A stretch of 64,000 nt of DNA, from contig NZ_AP022575.1 of assembly GCF_010730055.1 (NCBI RefSeq), positions 4,030,001-4,094,000 on the forward strand. The letters are read 5' to 3'. This DNA comes from Mycobacterium shinjukuense. Lineage in GTDB: Bacteria; Actinomycetota; Actinomycetes; Mycobacteriales; Mycobacteriaceae. A model generated the notes under the pieces. It was not told the origin of the DNA. It was given only the letters and a program-made list of their open reading frames with translations, and ran no database searches. The position numbers and the translations under genes are program-made. Numbering within the stretch: the stretch's first letter is position 1; each line of letters starts with the position of its first letter. This document shows positions 1-8,664 of this stretch, in pieces.

Positions 1-171
1 TCCAAAGCGGGTGGAGCACTGGCGCAGACGGTTAGCACGGTGAGGGTGGCTCCAGTTCCCGTTCTTGTGAGAGGTGGTGCTGGTCAGGGCATGCGGCTAG
101 CCGAATAAACCTGCGCGGCAGGGTGGTGTGTGCTCAGCGAGCGTTCGTCGGTTTGGTCGGCGCGGACGTGT

Positions 172-249
172 TCAGTCGATCGTGTGCTCGGTCCGGAAGA
201 TGAGGGCGAGTCTTCGACCCGTATCGCAGAATGGCAGCTCGTGGCACAT
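172..249 (-). CDS. Possible 25-residue small protein or leader peptide
   Basis: A short frame begins MCHELPFC and ends HTID. What makes it credible is the ribosome site: GAAGGAGGTG lies about five bases before the ATG at 249, close to a perfect Shine-Dalgarno sequence. The peptide has two cysteines near its N-terminus and no membrane segment. No recognisable gene follows it on the minus strand inside the window, so whether it is a stand-alone small protein, a leader peptide or the relic of a truncated gene cannot be told. I do not recognise the sequence. The call rests only on the ribosome site and the ATG. Confidence 0.3.
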   Translation of the reverse strand: MCHELPFCDTGRRLALIFRTEHTID

Positions 250-429
250 GAGAACACCTCCTTCGTACATCGAACGCATGAATCCGGGTAGCGGCTTATC
301 GCAGTGCGCCATCCGGGATTACGGGGTATGCCAGAGCGGCCCGCATGAAGTGTTTACCAGCAGATGTGTTGAGCGCCAAGTCGTCCGGCGCATGAAATCG
401 GTGTCCTGCTGTCGGTGGACGGTGGCTGT

Positions 430-453
430 CCCACGCGTGGTCCCACGCGTGGT
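430..453. repeat. Tandem 12-bp palindromic repeat
   Basis: The unit CCCACGCGTGGT occurs twice back to back. Each copy contains the palindrome CCACGCGTGG. It could be a paired operator or a chance duplication; no promoter is obvious beside it. Confidence 0.6.
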
Positions 454-630
454 CATCGTTGCGTGGCTCCGAATCAACACATTCCGACATCGAACGGCCG
501 CGAACGAAGCCGCGGTGTCGCGCTGTCATCGAAGTGCGTCGGCATGCACCCGGATCCGCCCGAACACTCGACGCCGAGCCGGCCGATGGCAGGTTTTCAT
601 CACGCTGCGCGGAATTGCGGCCTTTGGGGA

Positions 631-1821
631 TCAGATCCGGCGCTGCTGTGGGCTGGCGGCGTCGCTTTTGGGGTCGATCAAGATTTTTGCGTGCGCCTCG
701 GGATCGCCGAGCGCATCGAAAGCTGCCTCGACGCCGGGTAGACCGACCGTTCCGGTGATCAGTGGCGCGGCGGTGACCTTGCCGCCAGCGAGCATGTGCA
801 AGGTGTCCCGAAACTCGAGCGGCGTGTAGCCGAGCGCGAACCGCAGGTCGATCTCTTTGTTGATCGCCATCGCCGGCCGGATGTGGTCGGAGCCCATGCA
901 CACGCCAACCACGACGACGCGCGAGAACAGCGGAGCGCTCGCGATGATGTCATCGATAATGCCTGGAACGCCAACACATTCGAAGATGACGGGGCGCTTG
1001 GGGCCGGCGGCGCCGACGGCTTCGGCGGCCCGCCAGAGGTGCCACCACGGCAGCCGTAGCCGCTGCAGCTTTTCGACCGTGCCGACCGCGAGGTCGAACG
1101 CGTCGAGGACGCTCTGCAGGTGTCCCTTTCCCTGTCCCAGGCCAGCTGCCACGGTGTACGGCGAGTCCTGCGCGGGATCGACGGCGGTGTCCGCGCCGCA
1201 GGCGGTGGCGAGCGCACGACGGCCGGGTGAAAAGTCGCTGGCGATCACGGTGCGCACCCCGCGCGACTTGAGCATGCAGATCACTGCGAGGCCGATCGGC
1301 CCGCATCCGATCACGATCGCGACGTCGTCCTTGCCCACCTGGCCGCGCCGGACGGCGTGCCACCCGACGGCCATCGGCTCGGTCAGCGCGGCGATCTCGG
1401 GCGCCAACCCGTTCGGGACGACAAACGTCAGCGACTGCTCGACGACGAGCTGCTCGGCGTAGGCGCCGGGCGCCATCGCTGATAGCCCGATCCCATGCAC
1501 CTCGTTTGTGCCGCGCCGCAGCAACGGCATGGCGACGACCGGGGTACCGAGCCGGGGGGTGTTGCGGCTGCCGGGACCGTGGTCGACCACCAGGCCGCAG
1601 AACTCGTGTCCGAACACGACGTCCTGATTGGACCGCATGAAGGCGTGGTAGCCAGATTCGGCCATCACGTCGGCGAGTTCATCGCAGTGCAGGCGCGCAT
1701 GCAGGTCCGATCCGCAGATGCCACAGCGCAGCACCTCGATCAGCAATTGGCCTTTGGCCGGCGTCGGGGTTGGCCGGTCGACGACCTTGAGCTTGCCGTT
1801 GGTGCAGGTCACTGCCTTCAT
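631..1821 (-). CDS. Zinc-dependent alcohol dehydrogenase, MDR superfamily
   Basis: A 396-residue medium-chain dehydrogenase that should oxidise an alcohol or polyol with NAD(P)+. The N-terminal GroES-like domain carries the catalytic zinc signature GICGSDLH (about residues 34-41) and GHEFCG. The Rossmann domain has the nucleotide motif GCGPIGLA near residue 170. The usual Cys4 structural-zinc loop is not visible, and the Rossmann half contains an insert rich in Leu and Trp (roughly residues 225-270). The ATG at 1821 follows a short divergent gap with the small membrane gene at 1961. Gene order matches my memory of Rv3726. The substrate cannot be inferred from sequence. Confidence 0.9.
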   Translation of the reverse strand: MKAVTCTNGKLKVVDRPTPTPAKGQLLIEVLRCGICGSDLHARLHCDELADVMAESGYHAFMRSNQDVVFGHEFCGLVVDHGPGSRNTPRLGTPVVAMPLLRRGTNEVHGIGLSAMAPGAYAEQLVVEQSLTFVVPNGLAPEIAALTEPMAVGWHAVRRGQVGKDDVAIVIGCGPIGLAVICMLKSRGVRTVIASDFSPGRRALATACGADTAVDPAQDSPYTVAAGLGQGKGHLQSVLDAFDLAVGTVEKLQRLRLPWWHLWRAAEAVGAAGPKRPVIFECVGVPGIIDDIIASAPLFSRVVVVGVCMGSDHIRPAMAINKEIDLRFALGYTPLEFRDTLHMLAGGKVTAAPLITGTVGLPGVEAAFDALGDPEAHAKILIDPKSDAASPQQRRI

Positions 1822-1960
1822 CGCGCAGATCCTCTCGGCTGACGGTCAGGGACTTTCGGCTACATCCACCCTGCACCGCCTAGGCCACAGGCGCCATCGG
1901 TGGAAAGTCGATTCGTGGCGGGTGACGGTCGCCGGGAGCTGACCCGACCGGCCTGTCACC

Positions 1961-2122
1961 ATGGAGTACGTGACCACGGCGATCGTGGTGACGAGCCTGG
2001 TGCTGCTGGGCCTCGGCATCGTCGTCAACGAGCTTCTTCGGCTGCGCAAGTGGCTGAAGGATGCGCCGCCTGCCGAGCACGGCGACGAGGACGACACCGC
2101 GCCGCACGAGGGGAGCCATTGA
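1961..2122 (+). CDS. Small single-pass membrane protein, 53 residues
   Basis: The reading frame starts MEYVTTAIVV and ends with TGA at 2120-2122. A hydrophobic stretch at residues 5-23 should form one membrane span. It is followed by a basic segment (RLRKWLK) and an acidic tail (HGDEDD), so the tail is probably cytoplasmic. It runs into the end of the convergent epimerase gene with one base between the two stop codons. High G/C at third codon positions and a sensible topology favour a real gene, though it is short enough for automated callers to miss. No family is recognised. Confidence 0.6.
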   Translation: MEYVTTAIVVTSLVLLGLGIVVNELLRLRKWLKDAPPAEHGDEDDTAPHEGSH

Positions 2123-2123
2123 C

Positions 2124-3101
2124 TCAACCGCGAATGGCCGCGACGGTGTCGGCGATGGTGTCGCGTGGATCCCGATAGGTGATGCCGAGTTCTTGCTCGC
2201 TGGGCGAATCGTCGGACTCCGGCATCTGGGTGTAATACTGCATCCCCGCTGCGGTGAACGGATTCCCGAACGGCAGATACGGCCCAGCCAGGTCCAGCAA
2301 TGTCCCCGCCACCCGCAGCACGGTGTCGGGAACGGGGACGGCCAGCATCGTCGTATTGGCCACCCGCCCCAGCATGTTCGCCAGCTCGCCCACCGGAATC
2401 CGATGCCCGCCGGCCATATAGCGGCGCGGTCCGTGCCCGGGTTCCAGCAGCGCCGCGTGCAGCGCGGCCAGATCACGGACGTCGATGACCAACCAGGCTG
2501 CGTTGCGCCCCGGAATCGTGTGGATCTGCAGCGCCGCCCGGACGCCCTCCCCGGCCTCACCGAATTGGTCGCCGACGGGCGGACCGAGCACCATGCCGGG
2601 ATAGCTGATACTGACCGGGGCGCCGGCGTCCTGCAAACCGCGGGCATAAATTTCAACCTGGGCCTTGGATATTCCGTACCCATCGGTGCCGCCGACCACC
2701 GGCAGGTCCGCCCGCAGCGTCCGCAGGCTGGGTTGGAAAAGCGCGGTAAAGCTCGACACGTGCACGACCGGATCGAGTCCGAGTTGGACGGCCTGACCGA
2801 GGACGTTTCGGGCGCCCTCCATGTTCGTGCTCAGCATTTGCGCGGTCTGACGCGGGTCGGTGGCGACCAGGGCGGCGCTGTGCACCACGGCGTCGCATCC
2901 GTGTAATGCCTCGCGCACCGCGTCACGGTCCTTGATGTCCCCGACGGCGTAGTCCGACACGTCGACGCCGAGTTTGGCAACCGAGGTTGCCAGCTTTGCG
3001 GGAGTTCGTACCAGGAACCGGACCGAATGGCCCGCATCGGCGATCGCCTTGGCGGTCCAGCCGCCCACGAATCCCGTACCGCCGGTGACCAGAACACGCA
3101 T
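2124..3101 (-). CDS. NAD-dependent epimerase/dehydratase (extended SDR)
   Basis: An extended short-chain dehydrogenase. The first strand and glycine loop read VTGGTGFVG at residues 4-12, VHSAA follows the third strand, HVSSF supplies the active-site serine and YGISK is the catalytic Tyr-Lys pair. These features indicate NAD(P)-dependent oxidoreduction or epimerisation, perhaps of a sterol-like or sugar substrate; the true substrate is unknown. I chose the start MRVLVTGG at 3101 rather than an in-frame ATG five codons upstream, because SDR proteins normally begin right at the first strand. It corresponds to Rv3725 in my memory of the syntenic block. Confidence 0.88.
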   Translation of the reverse strand: MRVLVTGGTGFVGGWTAKAIADAGHSVRFLVRTPAKLATSVAKLGVDVSDYAVGDIKDRDAVREALHGCDAVVHSAALVATDPRQTAQMLSTNMEGARNVLGQAVQLGLDPVVHVSSFTALFQPSLRTLRADLPVVGGTDGYGISKAQVEIYARGLQDAGAPVSISYPGMVLGPPVGDQFGEAGEGVRAALQIHTIPGRNAAWLVIDVRDLAALHAALLEPGHGPRRYMAGGHRIPVGELANMLGRVANTTMLAVPVPDTVLRVAGTLLDLAGPYLPFGNPFTAAGMQYYTQMPESDDSPSEQELGITYRDPRDTIADTVAAIRG

Positions 3102-3190
3102 GGTGCGATTCTGCAACGGTGGGCCGCCGAGCCCCTCCTCGGGGGCACGCCGCTACAGCCGACTTGCGGCGAAGTCCGCGCCCCGGCAGG

Positions 3191-3520
3191 TCATGCCGTT
3201 GACCGGGTAGAGAACATGCGAGACGGGGTTGTCGCCGGCACCACAGGCGCCGTCACCCGCCGCGCACGATCGCAGGGTCTTGGGCCGATACCGAGGACCG
3301 ATGACCATCGGTGGCGCACCGTGGCGTTGCAGGAATCGGTCGGATGGTGCTTGAAGAGGGTGACCGCGGCCACGTGGTTGGCGATCTCGGATTCCAGTGG
3401 CGCGGGTACCGCGGAGGCAGACACTCCCGGCGGCACGGCCGCCGAGGTGTGGTAACCGGCAACGGCCGCGCCTTGGGACTTTCCGCCGGGCTGCTGTTGC
3501 TGGGTCGCCTCATGGGTCAA
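3191..3520 (-). CDS. Doubtful hypothetical ORF in the epimerase-P450 gap
   Basis: A 109-codon frame with a TTG start and mycobacteria-like third-position G/C, containing a protein-like stretch (SEIANHVAAVTLFKHH). An in-frame TAA stands just upstream, so TTG is the only start, and the AAGGA motif directly abuts it, too close to serve as its ribosome site. The same AAGGA is well placed for an ATG in another frame (3513), whose translation looks random. I keep the TTG frame as weak evidence only. No function is assigned. Apart from this frame, I see nothing coding between 3102 and 3734. Confidence 0.22.
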   Translation of the reverse strand: MTHEATQQQQPGGKSQGAAVAGYHTSAAVPPGVSASAVPAPLESEIANHVAAVTLFKHHPTDSCNATVRHRWSSVLGIGPRPCDRARRVTAPVVPATTPSRMFSTRSTA

Positions 3521-3734
3521 TCCTTATCGGTTTGCGGTGCTCACTGCGTGAGGCGTCGTGAGGTGTATAGCCGGCAGACCGCGTTCTCAACCCATCCCGT
3601 TCGGGTGACAACTCAACCATCGCATGGCCCCGAGCGACGGGCCAGCCGGGCAAGTTCTTGCGGTCCGTATCGCTATCGCCTACCGTGGAAAGAAACTGTT
3701 GGTACGCAGCGGTACCACATCGGGAGGGCGGGCC

Positions 3735-5114
3735 ATGGCGACAGCGACCACCGATCCAGTCCGGCTGCCGCCCGGACCGCCATGGCCCTCCATCGTGCAG
3801 GGGTTGGCCGTGTTGTTGCGTCGCGGGGCGGTGGCGCAGCGCATCGAACGGCGCTACGGCGAAGCCGCCTTGATGCGCCTGCCGATCCTGGGCAAGACGG
3901 TGGTCGTCAGTGACCCCGCACTACTCAAGGAATTGTTCGGCGGTGGCTACGAACTGCTCAGCCGACCGCAGGTGCTGGGTGAGATGCTGGGCCCCGGTTC
4001 GACTTTCAGCCTCAATGGGCCCGAGCACCGCGAGCGGCGCAAGCTGCTCGTACCACCGTTTCACGGCAAGCGCATGCGCGGCTACGAGTCGATCGTCGAG
4101 CAGGAGGTGTTGCGGGAAACGGCGCCCTGGCCGGAGGGCAAAGAGTTCGCGACGCTGCCGTCGATGATGCGGATCACGCTGAACGTCATCTTGCGCACCG
4201 TGTTCGGTGCCAGCGGGAGCGAATTCGACGAGTTACGCGAGCTGATGCCGTGGTGGGTTCCCCTGGGGTCGCGGTTCACCACGCGGCCCCGGCAATTTCG
4301 CGTCGACCTCGGGCCGCGCAGCCCGTGGGGCCGCTATTGCGCCGGTCGCCGGCACTACAATCAGATCGTTGCGCGGCTCATCGCCGAGGCTCGAGTCGAC
4401 CCCGCGCTGAGCGCCCGCCAGGACATCTTGGCACTGCTGCTGCAGGCCCGCTACGACGATGGCTCACCGATCAGCGATGGACACATCGCCGACGAGTTGC
4501 TGACGTTGCTTGCTGCCGGGCACGAGACCACCGCCACCACGCTGGCATGGGCAATCGAACGGATCCGTCGACACCCGGCCGTGCTCAGCCGGCTGCGTGC
4601 GGAGGTCGACGCCGGCGGATCGGAGTTTCGCCAGGCCGTCATCTGGGAAGTGCAGCGAGTGCGCCCGGTCGTGGTCACCACGGGTCGGGTGGCTCTGACG
4701 CGAATTCGGCTGGGGGACTGGGTGATTCCCCAGGGATATGCAATCCTGGCCAACATCGTCGGCACCCACCGCTCGGAGCGGCACTACGCGCGCGCCGACA
4801 CGTTCAATCCCGACCGGTTTGTCGGCAACCCACCCGACGGCCACAGCTGGGTGCCGTTCGGCGGCGGCGTCCATCGCTGCATCGGCGCCGCGTTTGCGAA
4901 TATGGAGATGAGTGTCACGCTGCGCACGCTGCTACGCAGCTTCGACATCGTGGCCACGTCGGGCGCCGACGAGCCCGTGCGTTCGCGGGGCATCGCCAAC
5001 GCTCCCGGACGCGGCGGCCGCGTCGTCGTCCACCGACGGCCCTTGGGCGACAGTGAATCTCACGACACGACACGCCGGCGCGGCGTCGCGGGATTCACAC
5101 TGGGCGCTCAGTAG
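3735..5114 (+). CDS. Cytochrome P450
   Basis: A haem-thiolate monooxygenase of 459 residues. The I-helix oxygen-activation motif is AAGHETT, the K-helix ExxR is EVQR, and the haem loop is FGGGVHRCIG, whose cysteine is the axial ligand. The N-terminus has the proline-rich hinge LPPGPPWP and no clear membrane anchor, as in soluble bacterial P450s. The overall pattern resembles the mycobacterial CYP135/137/138 group. The start at 3735 is preceded by GGGAGG at good spacing; an in-frame ATG at 3624 has no such support. No ferredoxin or reductase gene is adjacent, so electron partners must be elsewhere. The substrate is unknown. Confidence 0.92.
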   Translation: MATATTDPVRLPPGPPWPSIVQGLAVLLRRGAVAQRIERRYGEAALMRLPILGKTVVVSDPALLKELFGGGYELLSRPQVLGEMLGPGSTFSLNGPEHRERRKLLVPPFHGKRMRGYESIVEQEVLRETAPWPEGKEFATLPSMMRITLNVILRTVFGASGSEFDELRELMPWWVPLGSRFTTRPRQFRVDLGPRSPWGRYCAGRRHYNQIVARLIAEARVDPALSARQDILALLLQARYDDGSPISDGHIADELLTLLAAGHETTATTLAWAIERIRRHPAVLSRLRAEVDAGGSEFRQAVIWEVQRVRPVVVTTGRVALTRIRLGDWVIPQGYAILANIVGTHRSERHYARADTFNPDRFVGNPPDGHSWVPFGGGVHRCIGAAFANMEMSVTLRTLLRSFDIVATSGADEPVRSRGIANAPGRGGRVVVHRRPLGDSESHDTTRRRGVAGFTLGAQ

Positions 5115-5719
5115 GTGGGCGGATCCGGTCCGATGACGGCCGCGCCGCACCACGGCGACCACCGCCGGACCGGCCGTTTCGACGCCCAGTCGACGGTGTC
5201 CTCGGTGGCATCGAAAATTCCGGGCGGAACCGCACCCCGGTTGATGGACGCGACGCCCCGGGAGCTGGCGACGGCCGGCGGCGGGCTCGCGCCGGCGGCC
5301 CGCGCGTAGTCGTCCCGCCGGCCGGCGAGCCCCCGGCCAGCAGGGTCTGGATGGCGTTAAGGTGAAGGCCGGCGATGCCGTCCCGCTGACTGGCGGGCCA
5401 CCAGCGCCGCAACCAATGGCCCAGGGCCAGCCTGCGTATCGGCGCCACCGCTTCGAGGCGCCGATGAGTTCGATGCCGCGCGGTTCCTCGCCGGCCCCGA
5501 CCGTCGAAGCGAGCGCGGCGTGCCCGGACTCGCCGAGAGCCCGCCACAGCCAGTCGGCGCGGGAGAAGTCGGTGAAGGTGATCCTGGTCGCGGCTTCGCC
5601 GGGCGGGCGTCGACGGTCCAGGACAACACCGCGCCGCTGACTTCCAGCACCGCGACCAGGGGTGGTGCCGGCGCGGCGGGGCCGGCGCTGCGCAGTCCCG
5701 CGTCGGCGACCAATCTCAT
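5115..5719 (-). pseudogene. Frameshifted gene remnant
   Basis: Starting at an ATG at 5719 that overlaps the stop of the upstream ORF (ATGA), coherent protein sequence (MRLVADAGLRSA, then VLEVSGAVLSWTVDA) continues for about 45 residues. After that the sensible sequence jumps to a second frame (ITFTDFSRADWLW, IELIGASKRWRRYAG) and again to a third (LGHWLRRWWPASQRDGIAG). At least two frameshifts are therefore needed to read it through. I do not recognise the family. The ATGA junction suggests it was once translationally coupled to the TPR-like ORF before it. Sequencing error cannot be excluded, but two shifts in 400 bases point to decay. Confidence 0.55.
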
Positions 5720-6120
5720 TCCGCCACCTGCAATTCCAGCAGCGCCTTGATCTGTTGTCGGTGGTCGAGGCTGACCGACCGGGCAAGCCAGCTGCTGCGC
5801 GCCGACGAGTCCAGCAGCGCCCGGGCCTGGGCGATCAGCTCGACGGCGTCGGCGAACCGGCCGCAGAAGATTGCTATGTAGCTGCGCTGCAACAGAATCC
5901 GGAGCAGATGCAGCGGCTTTCCCAACTCTCGCCAGTGCCGCTCGGCATGCTTCCAGCGCTGGTCGGCGGGCTCCAGCGCACCCGATGCCAACCGGGTGAG
6001 GCCGAGAACAACCAGCAACGGGCGACGTCGTGCGCCCGGGCGTGCCGAGCGATGACGGGGTAGGCTTCCGACACCGGCCGCTCGGTCGTCGTGTGGTCGC
6101 CCGCCGCCGGCGCAGTCCAC
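5716..6120 (-). pseudogene. Decayed helical-repeat (TPR-like) gene fragment
   Basis: The last 95 or so codons read as a clean helical protein: LGLTRLASGALEPADQRW, then LLRILLQRSYIAIFCGRF and LIAQARALLD, the alternating amphipathic pattern of TPR-like repeats found in large regulators. The sequence upstream makes sense only in another frame (SEAYPVIARHARAHDVARC, around 6000-6070), so a frameshift separates the two halves. No intact N-terminal domain remains, and ctpJ begins to read within 75 bases upstream. It ends in ATGA with the next remnant. The function of the original gene is unknown; a TPR-containing regulator is a guess. Confidence 0.5.
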
Positions 6121-6190
6121 CAGCGCCGACGCGCAGCCGATGGTTGCGATCGCAACCGCGCAGGTCCGCCTGGGTCGCTACCGATCCCAA

Positions 6191-8179
6191 CTATCGGCGC
6201 CCGACACGGCGCCGCGTCCGCGCACCGTCGACGCGGGCTGCACGGCGCCACGCCGCCGTGCTCAGCAGCCGCAACCCGTTCATTCCGACGATGATCGTCG
6301 AGCCTTCGTGGCCTGCCACGCCCAGCGGCAGCGGCAGGGTGCCGGCCAGGTCCCAGATCACCAGAACACCGATGAAGGCGGCGGCGATGACCAGGTTGGC
6401 CACCACCACCCGGCGCGCCCGGCGGGCCAGGTTGATCACCGTCGGAATGGCGGCGAGGTCGTCGCGCACGACCACGGCATCGGCGGTCTGCAGGGCCAGA
6501 TCCGATCCCGTGCCCCCCATCGCGATGCCGGTGTCGGCCGCCGCCAGCGCGGGGGCGTCATTGATGCCGTCACCGACCAGGGTCACCTTGTGCCCGGCGG
6601 CCTGTAGTTGTCGCACGGCAGCGACCTTCTCGTGGGGCAGCAATCCGGCGCTAACGTCGGTGATGCCGACACGGGCGGCGAGCCGCGTCGCGGCGGCCGA
6701 GTTATCACCGGTCAACAGCAGCGGTGACATGCCGGTCAGCCGGCGCGCGGCGGCCAGGGCCGCGGGCGCTTCTGGCCGGAGCTGGTCGGTGATCGCCAGC
6801 AGTCCGACCGGACGCCGCTGGCAGGTCACCAGCACCGGGGTGTATCCGCGCTGCTGGAGGGAATCGCCGGCGGCCGTGAGCTCGCCGCCGGCGATGTCGG
6901 TGGGCAGCAGCGCCTGTGGCGACCCCACGCCGACGACTTGACCATCCACACGCGCGGTGACGCCGCGGCCAGGGTGCGCCGTGAACACCTCGACAGGGGG
7001 CAGGTCCAAGCCGCGGGCACGGGCGGCCGCCACGATGGCGGCGCCGAGGGGGTGTTCGCTGGGCAGTTCGGCCGCAGCCGCCAGCCGCAACACGTCGTCG
7101 CTGCCCAATCCGGCAGCTAGCACCCGGATTTCGGCCAACTCGGGGGTACCACGGGTCAGGGTTCCGGTTTTGTCGAAGGCGAGCCGCGTTGTCGTGCCGA
7201 GTTGCTCCATCACCTTGGCGGACTTGGCGAGCACGCCGTGACGGCCGGCGTTGGCGACGGCGGCCAACAGCGGGGGCATGGTCGCCAGCACCACCGCGCA
7301 CGGGGAGGCGACGATCATGAACGTCATCGCGCGCAACAACGCCCGCTGGGGAGGCTCACCGAGCAGCACCGGGATCACGAACACCGCGATGGTGACCACC
7401 ACCATGCCGATCGAGTAGCGCTGTTCGATCTTCTCCACGAACAGCTGGGTCGTCGACTTGGTCAGGCTGGCCCGTTCCACCAGGGCTACGATCCGGGCCA
7501 CCACCGAGTCCGCGGGGCTGCGGTCCACCCGAATCCACAGCGCGCCGGTGCCGTTCATGGTGCCGGCGAACACCTCGTCGCCGACGGTCTTGCCGATCGG
7601 CAGTGGCTCGCCGGTGATGGTGGCCTGATCCACCTCGCTGCAACCGGAAATCACGGTGGCATCCGCGGCGACGCGCTCACCCGGCCGCACCACCAGCACG
7701 TCACCGAGATGCAGCTCGGCGGCCTTGACCACCGCCTCGGTGCCATCGGGGCCGACCCGGGTGGCCGTGTCGGGGGCCAGGTCCAGCAACCGGCGCACCG
7801 AGTCCTGGGTGCGTGCGGTGGCCAGGGCTTCCAGCGCGCCGGAGGTCGCGAAGATCACGATCAGCAGGGCGCCGTCGACAATCTGCCCGATGGCCGCCGC
7901 ACCGATTGCGGCCGCGACCATCAGCAGGTCCACGTCCAGCGTCTTTTCCCGCAACGCCCGCAGCCCGGCCAGGCACGGCCGCCATCCGCCGGCCCCGTAG
8001 CAGACCAGATACAGCGTCCACCACACCCAGCGCGGGCCGCCGGCCCATTGATCGCCGAAGCCAACCAGGAAGAACGTCAGCGCGATTGCGGCCCACCGTG
8101 TTTCAGGCAGCGTGGGCAGCCAGGTGGGCGGCATCGACGGGCGTGCGAGCGTGGCCGCGGGGCGGATGGATGCGAGCAC
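6191..8179 (-). CDS. ctpJ: P1B-4 type metal-exporting ATPase, CtpJ-like
   Basis: A 662-residue heavy-metal P-type ATPase that should pump Co2+ (and possibly Ni2+ or Fe2+) out of the cell. Family marks are visible: the membrane SPC motif in place of CPC (VASPCAVVL), the phosphorylation loop DKTGTLT, the TGEP actuator loop, SEHPLG, GDGINDAP, and the last-helix signature GHEGST that defines the P1B-4 subgroup. There is no N-terminal metal-binding domain, as expected for that group. The GTG start at 8179 is preceded by GGAGG. It stands divergent from nmtR, as I recall for Rv3743c/Rv3744, so it is almost certainly repressed by NmtR through the 8228-8243 operator. Confidence 0.93.
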   Translation of the reverse strand: MLASIRPAATLARPSMPPTWLPTLPETRWAAIALTFFLVGFGDQWAGGPRWVWWTLYLVCYGAGGWRPCLAGLRALREKTLDVDLLMVAAAIGAAAIGQIVDGALLIVIFATSGALEALATARTQDSVRRLLDLAPDTATRVGPDGTEAVVKAAELHLGDVLVVRPGERVAADATVISGCSEVDQATITGEPLPIGKTVGDEVFAGTMNGTGALWIRVDRSPADSVVARIVALVERASLTKSTTQLFVEKIEQRYSIGMVVVTIAVFVIPVLLGEPPQRALLRAMTFMIVASPCAVVLATMPPLLAAVANAGRHGVLAKSAKVMEQLGTTTRLAFDKTGTLTRGTPELAEIRVLAAGLGSDDVLRLAAAAELPSEHPLGAAIVAAARARGLDLPPVEVFTAHPGRGVTARVDGQVVGVGSPQALLPTDIAGGELTAAGDSLQQRGYTPVLVTCQRRPVGLLAITDQLRPEAPAALAAARRLTGMSPLLLTGDNSAAATRLAARVGITDVSAGLLPHEKVAAVRQLQAAGHKVTLVGDGINDAPALAAADTGIAMGGTGSDLALQTADAVVVRDDLAAIPTVINLARRARRVVVANLVIAAAFIGVLVIWDLAGTLPLPLGVAGHEGSTIIVGMNGLRLLSTAAWRRAARVDGARTRRRVGRR

Positions 8180-8227
8180 GAGCTGCCTCCGGGGAAAGAA
8201 TCGGGACGGCCAACAATACCAAAACGA

Positions 8228-8243
8228 ATGAATAGATGTTCAT
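8228..8243. promoter_or_regulatory. Candidate NmtR operator
   Basis: An imperfect inverted repeat, ATGAATAG-ATGTTCAT, lies in the 90-bp gap between ctpJ and nmtR. Its ATGAA..TTCAT arms fit the ArsR/SmtB operator type. One site between divergent genes could control both. Confidence 0.6.
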
Positions 8244-8269
8244 GTATTTGGAAGAGTACGCTGTCCCGC

Positions 8270-8632
8270 ATGGGACATGGCGTGCAGGGCCGCGACCGCC
8301 CGGCCGCGCGGCTGGATCCCGACGCCGCCGTGCATGTTGCGGCCACCCTGCAGGCGCTGGCGACGCCGAGCCGGTTGCTGATCCTGACCCAGTTGCGCCA
8401 CCACAGGTTGTCGGTCACACAGCTGGCGGCGGCGATAGGCATGGAACAATCCGCCGTGTCGCAGCAGCTGCGGGTGCTGCGGAACCTGGGTCTGGTGGTC
8501 GGTGCCCGCACCGGGCGGTCGATCGTCTACAGCCTGCACGACAACCACGTCGCCCAACTCCTTGACGAGGCGATCTATCACAGCGAGCACCTTCGCCTCG
8601 GGCTAACTGACGAGCCCGAAACCGCTAGTTGA
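8270..8632 (+). CDS. nmtR: ArsR/SmtB-family Ni/Co sensor NmtR
   Basis: A 120-residue winged-helix repressor that releases DNA when it binds Ni2+ or Co2+. It begins MGHGVQGR, keeping the Gly2-His3 N-terminal ligands described for the M. tuberculosis protein. The recognition helix region is MEQSAVSQQLRVLRN. The alpha-5 site residues fall at Asp91, His93, His104 and His107. The C-terminal histidines I recall at 109 and 116 in the M. tuberculosis protein are absent: Arg is at 109 and the tail ends DEPETAS. The ATG at 8270 gives exactly the N-terminus required for metal binding. It is divergent from ctpJ, its probable target. Confidence 0.93.
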   Translation: MGHGVQGRDRPAARLDPDAAVHVAATLQALATPSRLLILTQLRHHRLSVTQLAAAIGMEQSAVSQQLRVLRNLGLVVGARTGRSIVYSLHDNHVAQLLDEAIYHSEHLRLGLTDEPETAS

Positions 8633-8664
8633 GCCGGGGAGTGCGGCGGTGAAGCGGTGGCACG

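Larger units (their letters stand above)
1..630. other. Stretch without a confident gene
   Basis: I see no gene of normal length here. Frame 1 on the plus strand is open from the window edge to a stop at 106-108 and could be the tail of an upstream gene, but its sequence is unrevealing. The other long open frames are GC-driven and lack plausible composition. The stretch holds a 25-codon minus-strand reading frame with a strong ribosome site (172-249) and a 12-bp tandem duplication (430-453), described separately. Confidence 0.5.

Noticed and set aside
3253..3513. ATG frame with AAGGA at ideal spacing in the epimerase-P450 gap
   Set aside because: Despite the ribosome-site-like motif, the translation (Arg/Pro/Ser-rich) and codon use do not look like a protein.
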